24,943 nt of DNA from CALAED01 sp937891035 (GTDB taxonomy: Bacteria > Actinomycetota > Actinomycetes > Streptosporangiales > Streptosporangiaceae). The notes beneath the pieces are model-generated. The model worked only from the letters and a program-made list of their open reading frames with translations, was not told the DNA's origin and ran no database searches. This document shows positions 22,655 through 24,943 of the stretch, piece after piece (position 1 is the stretch's first letter; each line of letters begins with the position of its first letter). The translations under genes and the position numbers were made by a program. The stretch covers positions 1 through 24,943 of the forward strand of contig DASQSZ010000338.1 in NCBI GenBank assembly GCA_035642125.1, written 5' to 3'.

Positions 22655-24064
22655 CTACTTCGTCAGGTTTCCGGTCATAGCTGGATGGAGCGCGGGCACC
22701 GCTGTGAATACATCGTCCGGGTCGAATTGCCGCTTGAGCTCGAGCAGTCTGGCCAGGTTCCCGCCGTAGGAGCGGAGGGCGCGTTCGTGTTCGTCGCCGC
22801 CGAGCAGGTTCGGATAGCCACCGGGGAGCGCGTGCTTGGCCAGTCCCTCGGACAGGGCGCGCGCCCAGCGTCCGTGGGTGGAGCCTCCGCCGGCGCCGGC
22901 GGGGGACGAGGTGTCCCACGAGGCCACGATCTCGACGAGGACGTGATCGCGGCGCAGCGCGAAGGCGGTCCCCGCGGCCGGAACGCGAGCGGCGGCGCCG
23001 TGGAAGTGGTGGATGAACAGCGCGGAGAACGGCGAGGTCACCCGGGTCATGGCCGTGACCAGCATCGCGATGCTGTCCTCTGTGAGCTCGGTCAGCCAGC
23101 GGGTCCGTACCTCGGTGTGACGGCCGTTGACGACGCTTGGGTCGAATTGCCCGAGTACGTCCTGATAGGCGATGCGCCCGACCTGCCCGGTCACCGGCGT
23201 CCCGAGGCGGCGCAGCCGGTTGACGATGCCCTCCCCCCGTGTCTGGTCGCCGATCCAGGCGGGCAGCAGGAACAACAGCGGCCGGCCGTCGGGACCGCCG
23301 AAGAAGCCGGTCATCACGGTGAGCTCGTCGGGCGCCTCGGCGATCAGCTCCCGATAGCCGCGCAGGACCGTACGTCCCTGCGTGATGGGGAACAGCACCA
23401 GGCCGGACAGCACGGTGTCGAGGGGGTGCACGCGGTAGCTCATGGCCGTCACGACCCCGAAGTTGCCGCCGCCGCCCCGCAGCGCCCAGTACAGGTCGGG
23501 GTTGTCATCGGCGCTCGCGGTGACCGTACGGCCGTCGGCGAGCACGACCCGGGCGCTGAGGAGATTGTCCAAGGCCAGGCCGTGGGCGCCGATGAGCAGG
23601 CCGTACCCGCCGGCGAGCGTCAGCCCCGCCATGCCGACCGCTTTGACCAGCCCGGTCACCGGCGCGAGCCCGTGGGGGTGGGCCGCGGCGACGACGTCGC
23701 CGGCCCGGGCGCCTCCCTGGACGGCGGCCGTCGCCGTGCGGGGGTCGACGCTCACCCCGCGCATCGCCGACAGGTCGATGACCAGACCGCCCTCGCGGAG
23801 CGACCGGCCGCCCCAGTCGTGCCCGCCGCCCAGCACGGACAGCGGCAGGTCGTGCTCCCGGGCGATGCGCACGGCCGCCGCGACGTCATTGTCGTCCGCG
23901 CAGCGGGCGATCACGGCGGGGCGGCGGTCGATCGCTCCGTTCCAGATGCGCCGCGCGCCGTCGTAGGCCGGGTCGGGCGCCGCCAGCACGGCGCCGCGCA
24001 GTGCGGAGCGCAGCACGCCGATGGCGGCCGCGGCCTCCTGCGTGAGAAACGTCGACGATGTCAT
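22655..24064 (-). CDS. FAD-linked oxidase (berberine-bridge / VAO family)
   Basis: The 469-aa product is called from the ATG at 24064, which has AGGAGG just upstream; an in-frame GTG six codons earlier overlaps that ribosome site. The FAD-binding half has LGGGHDWGG, with the likely covalent His (H82), then LTLAGGYGLLIGAHGLALDNL, where the second covalent Cys of bicovalent members is absent, so a single His linkage is expected. ALRGGGGNFGVVT and the C-terminal berberine-bridge motif region KRQFDPDDVF follow. Such enzymes oxidise alcohols, sugars or natural-product rings with oxygen. It precedes the DJ-1/ThDP run on the same strand with a 185-bp gap, so linkage is possible but not shown. It is divergent from the SnoaL-like gene. 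Confidence 0.92.
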   Translation of the reverse strand: MTSSTFLTQEAAAAIGVLRSALRGAVLAAPDPAYDGARRIWNGAIDRRPAVIARCADDNDVAAAVRIAREHDLPLSVLGGGHDWGGRSLREGGLVIDLSAMRGVSVDPRTATAAVQGGARAGDVVAAAHPHGLAPVTGLVKAVGMAGLTLAGGYGLLIGAHGLALDNLLSARVVLADGRTVTASADDNPDLYWALRGGGGNFGVVTAMSYRVHPLDTVLSGLVLFPITQGRTVLRGYRELIAEAPDELTVMTGFFGGPDGRPLLFLLPAWIGDQTRGEGIVNRLRRLGTPVTGQVGRIAYQDVLGQFDPSVVNGRHTEVRTRWLTELTEDSIAMLVTAMTRVTSPFSALFIHHFHGAAARVPAAGTAFALRRDHVLVEIVASWDTSSPAGAGGGSTHGRWARALSEGLAKHALPGGYPNLLGGDEHERALRSYGGNLARLLELKRQFDPDDVFTAVPALHPAMTGNLTK

Positions 24065-24414
24065 TTGTCCTCCTGGACTCACATGGGCTCACACTTGGTG
24101 CTCGCCGAGGGCACCGTCCCGGGCAGGTGGGACGGGAGTCCGCTCCGAAACGAAAGTCAAATGCAAGTCAAGAACATCCCGTCTCAGGACAAATCGGAAA
24201 GGCTCGTACTGTCGCCGGTCGGCCGGGGAAGTGGGGCACACTTTGTCAGGTACGGGCGCGTCCGGCGGACCGCCGCGCGCCGCGCGCGGTGAACGCGGTA
24301 AGTGGTACTGCCAATGCCACGACGTCGGCGTACTGGATATGCCCGAATCCGCGGGCCCACGCTGGCCAAGACGAATATCCGGACCGCCATCAGGCGTACC
24401 GAACAGGAGTGACG
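24065..24414. promoter_or_regulatory. Divergent intergenic region between FAD oxidase and SnoaL-like gene
   Basis: These 350 bp have no credible gene. They hold AAGTCAA twice with an 11-bp period (24154-24160 and 24165-24171), and a GC hairpin CCGCGCG-CCG-CGCGCGG (24273-24289). The ribosome site AGGAG (24405-24409) serves the + gene. A convincing -10 was not found for either direction. Confidence 0.45.
24154..24171. promoter_or_regulatory. Direct heptamer repeat with 11-bp period
   Basis: AAGTCAA-ATGC-AAGTCAA: two identical 7-mers 4 bp apart, one helical turn between starts. This is the geometry known for SARP-type activators, although the sequence is not a known SARP site. Read on -, TTGACTT also resembles a -35 element for the FAD oxidase gene. 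Confidence 0.4.
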
Positions 24415-24873
24415 ATGGCCCGCCCCAGTACAGAAGATCGTCTTGACATCATCGACGTCTGCACCCGATTCGGGTGGCACGCCGACCGCCGGGAGTGGGA
24501 GCAGTTCGCCGAGGTGCTGACGGACGAGTTGTACGTGGACTACACGGCCCTCGTCGGAGGTGAGCCCGGGGACGTGAAGAGCGCCGAACTGATCGCCGGG
24601 TGGCGGGAACAGTTCGCCCGCCTGGAGACGACGCAGCATCTGATCGCCGGCCACCTCGTGGACGTTGCCGGCGACACGGCCGTGTGCACCGCGAACTTCC
24701 AGGCCCAGCACGTCACCGCGGTCTCGTATGGCGACCAAAAACTGGTGCTTTCCGGGCACTATCGATTCGGTCTCGTCCGCGCCGACGGTGGATGGCAGAT
24801 CAATTCGGTGGTGATGACCCCCACCTGGTCCACGGGGAACCTCGCCGTCCTCGGCATGTCCGGCTCCTCCTGA
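24415..24873 (+). CDS. SnoaL-like / NTF2-fold protein
   Basis: The 152-aa product starts at the ATG at 24415, five bases after AGGAG. It has the single-domain cone fold pattern of SnoaL_4-type proteins: an N-terminal helix with DIIDVCTRFGWHADRREW, FAEVLTDELYVDYT, then QHLIAGHLVDV and GHYRFGLVRADGGWQINSV. Relatives include ketosteroid isomerase-like enzymes, polyketide cyclases and ring-hydroxylating dioxygenase beta subunits, as well as many of unknown role. No partner alpha subunit is nearby. It is divergent from the FAD oxidase, and the two could share regulation. The specific reaction cannot be assigned. Confidence 0.85.
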   Translation: MARPSTEDRLDIIDVCTRFGWHADRREWEQFAEVLTDELYVDYTALVGGEPGDVKSAELIAGWREQFARLETTQHLIAGHLVDVAGDTAVCTANFQAQHVTAVSYGDQKLVLSGHYRFGLVRADGGWQINSVVMTPTWSTGNLAVLGMSGSS

Positions 24874-24874
24874 A

Positions 24875-24914
24875 CGCGGCGGGTATCTTGGCGGCGCGGC
24901 GGGCGCCTTGGCGG
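24875..24914. repeat. Imperfect 20-bp tandem repeat just after the SnoaL-like stop
   Basis: Two adjacent 20-bp units (24875-24894 and 24895-24914) both begin CGCGGCGGG and end CTTGGCGG; they differ at three adjacent bases (TAT against CGC). They begin one base after the stop codon. No function is evident. The remaining bases to the window end show nothing assignable. Confidence 0.5.
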
Positions 24915-24943
24915 GCACTCTGTCCCGGTGGCCGCGCCGCCGC

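Overview
The window reads as chromosomal DNA of a high-GC, filamentous-type actinomycete. Third codon positions are strongly GC-rich and GTG starts are common. Several families are typical of Streptomyces, Actinomadura or Nonomuraea-like genomes: a Methyltransf_19 methyltransferase, an MmyB-type XRE regulator, RsbU/RsbW/STAS partner-switching proteins and an actinobacterial IS701-type transposase. The species cannot be named from sequence alone. No rRNA, tRNA or CRISPR array was seen.

Layout. (a) 1-4.6 kb: the 3' part of an amidohydrolase on +, converging with an orphan histidine kinase that has an N-terminal cyclic-nucleotide-binding-like domain (-). Next on - come an IS701-like transposase whose catalytic residues look degenerate and an unidentified membrane protein. 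(b) 4.6-7.7 kb: two + strand regulators. One is a STAND/LAL-like ATPase that ends before any LuxR HTH; the other is an MmyB-type XRE regulator. Both have repeat- or dyad-rich upstream DNA. (c) 7.7-11.6 kb: a compact terpene locus on +, made of a cytochrome P450, a class I terpene synthase (ATGA overlap) and a polyprenyl diphosphate synthase. The start of the P450 and its leader are visibly more AT-rich than their surroundings. (d) 11.7-22.5 kb: a long run of nine - strand genes. In transcription order they are a DJ-1/PfpI protein, a ThDP-dependent enzyme, a DJ-1/PfpI-AGE fusion, a STAS protein, the glycogen debranching enzyme GlgX, a second STAS protein, an RsbW-like ATPase, an RsbU-like phosphatase with a pseudo-receiver, and a methyltransferase. 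(e) 22.6-24.9 kb: a berberine-bridge-type FAD oxidase on - and a divergent SnoaL/NTF2-like protein on +.

How they may work together. The terpene locus can be read as prenyl chain synthesis, then cyclisation, then oxidation, with the MmyB regulator upstream as the likely local controller. The long - strand run places a complete partner-switching module (phosphatase, kinase/anti-sigma, two STAS antagonists, but no sigma factor) among enzymes of glycogen debranching, sugar epimerisation, ThDP-dependent 2-keto-acid chemistry and DJ-1-type carbonyl chemistry. Spacing of 15-43 bp across the first six genes suggests co-transcription. A stress-gated carbohydrate or carbonyl metabolism unit is an inference and is the most unusual feature here.
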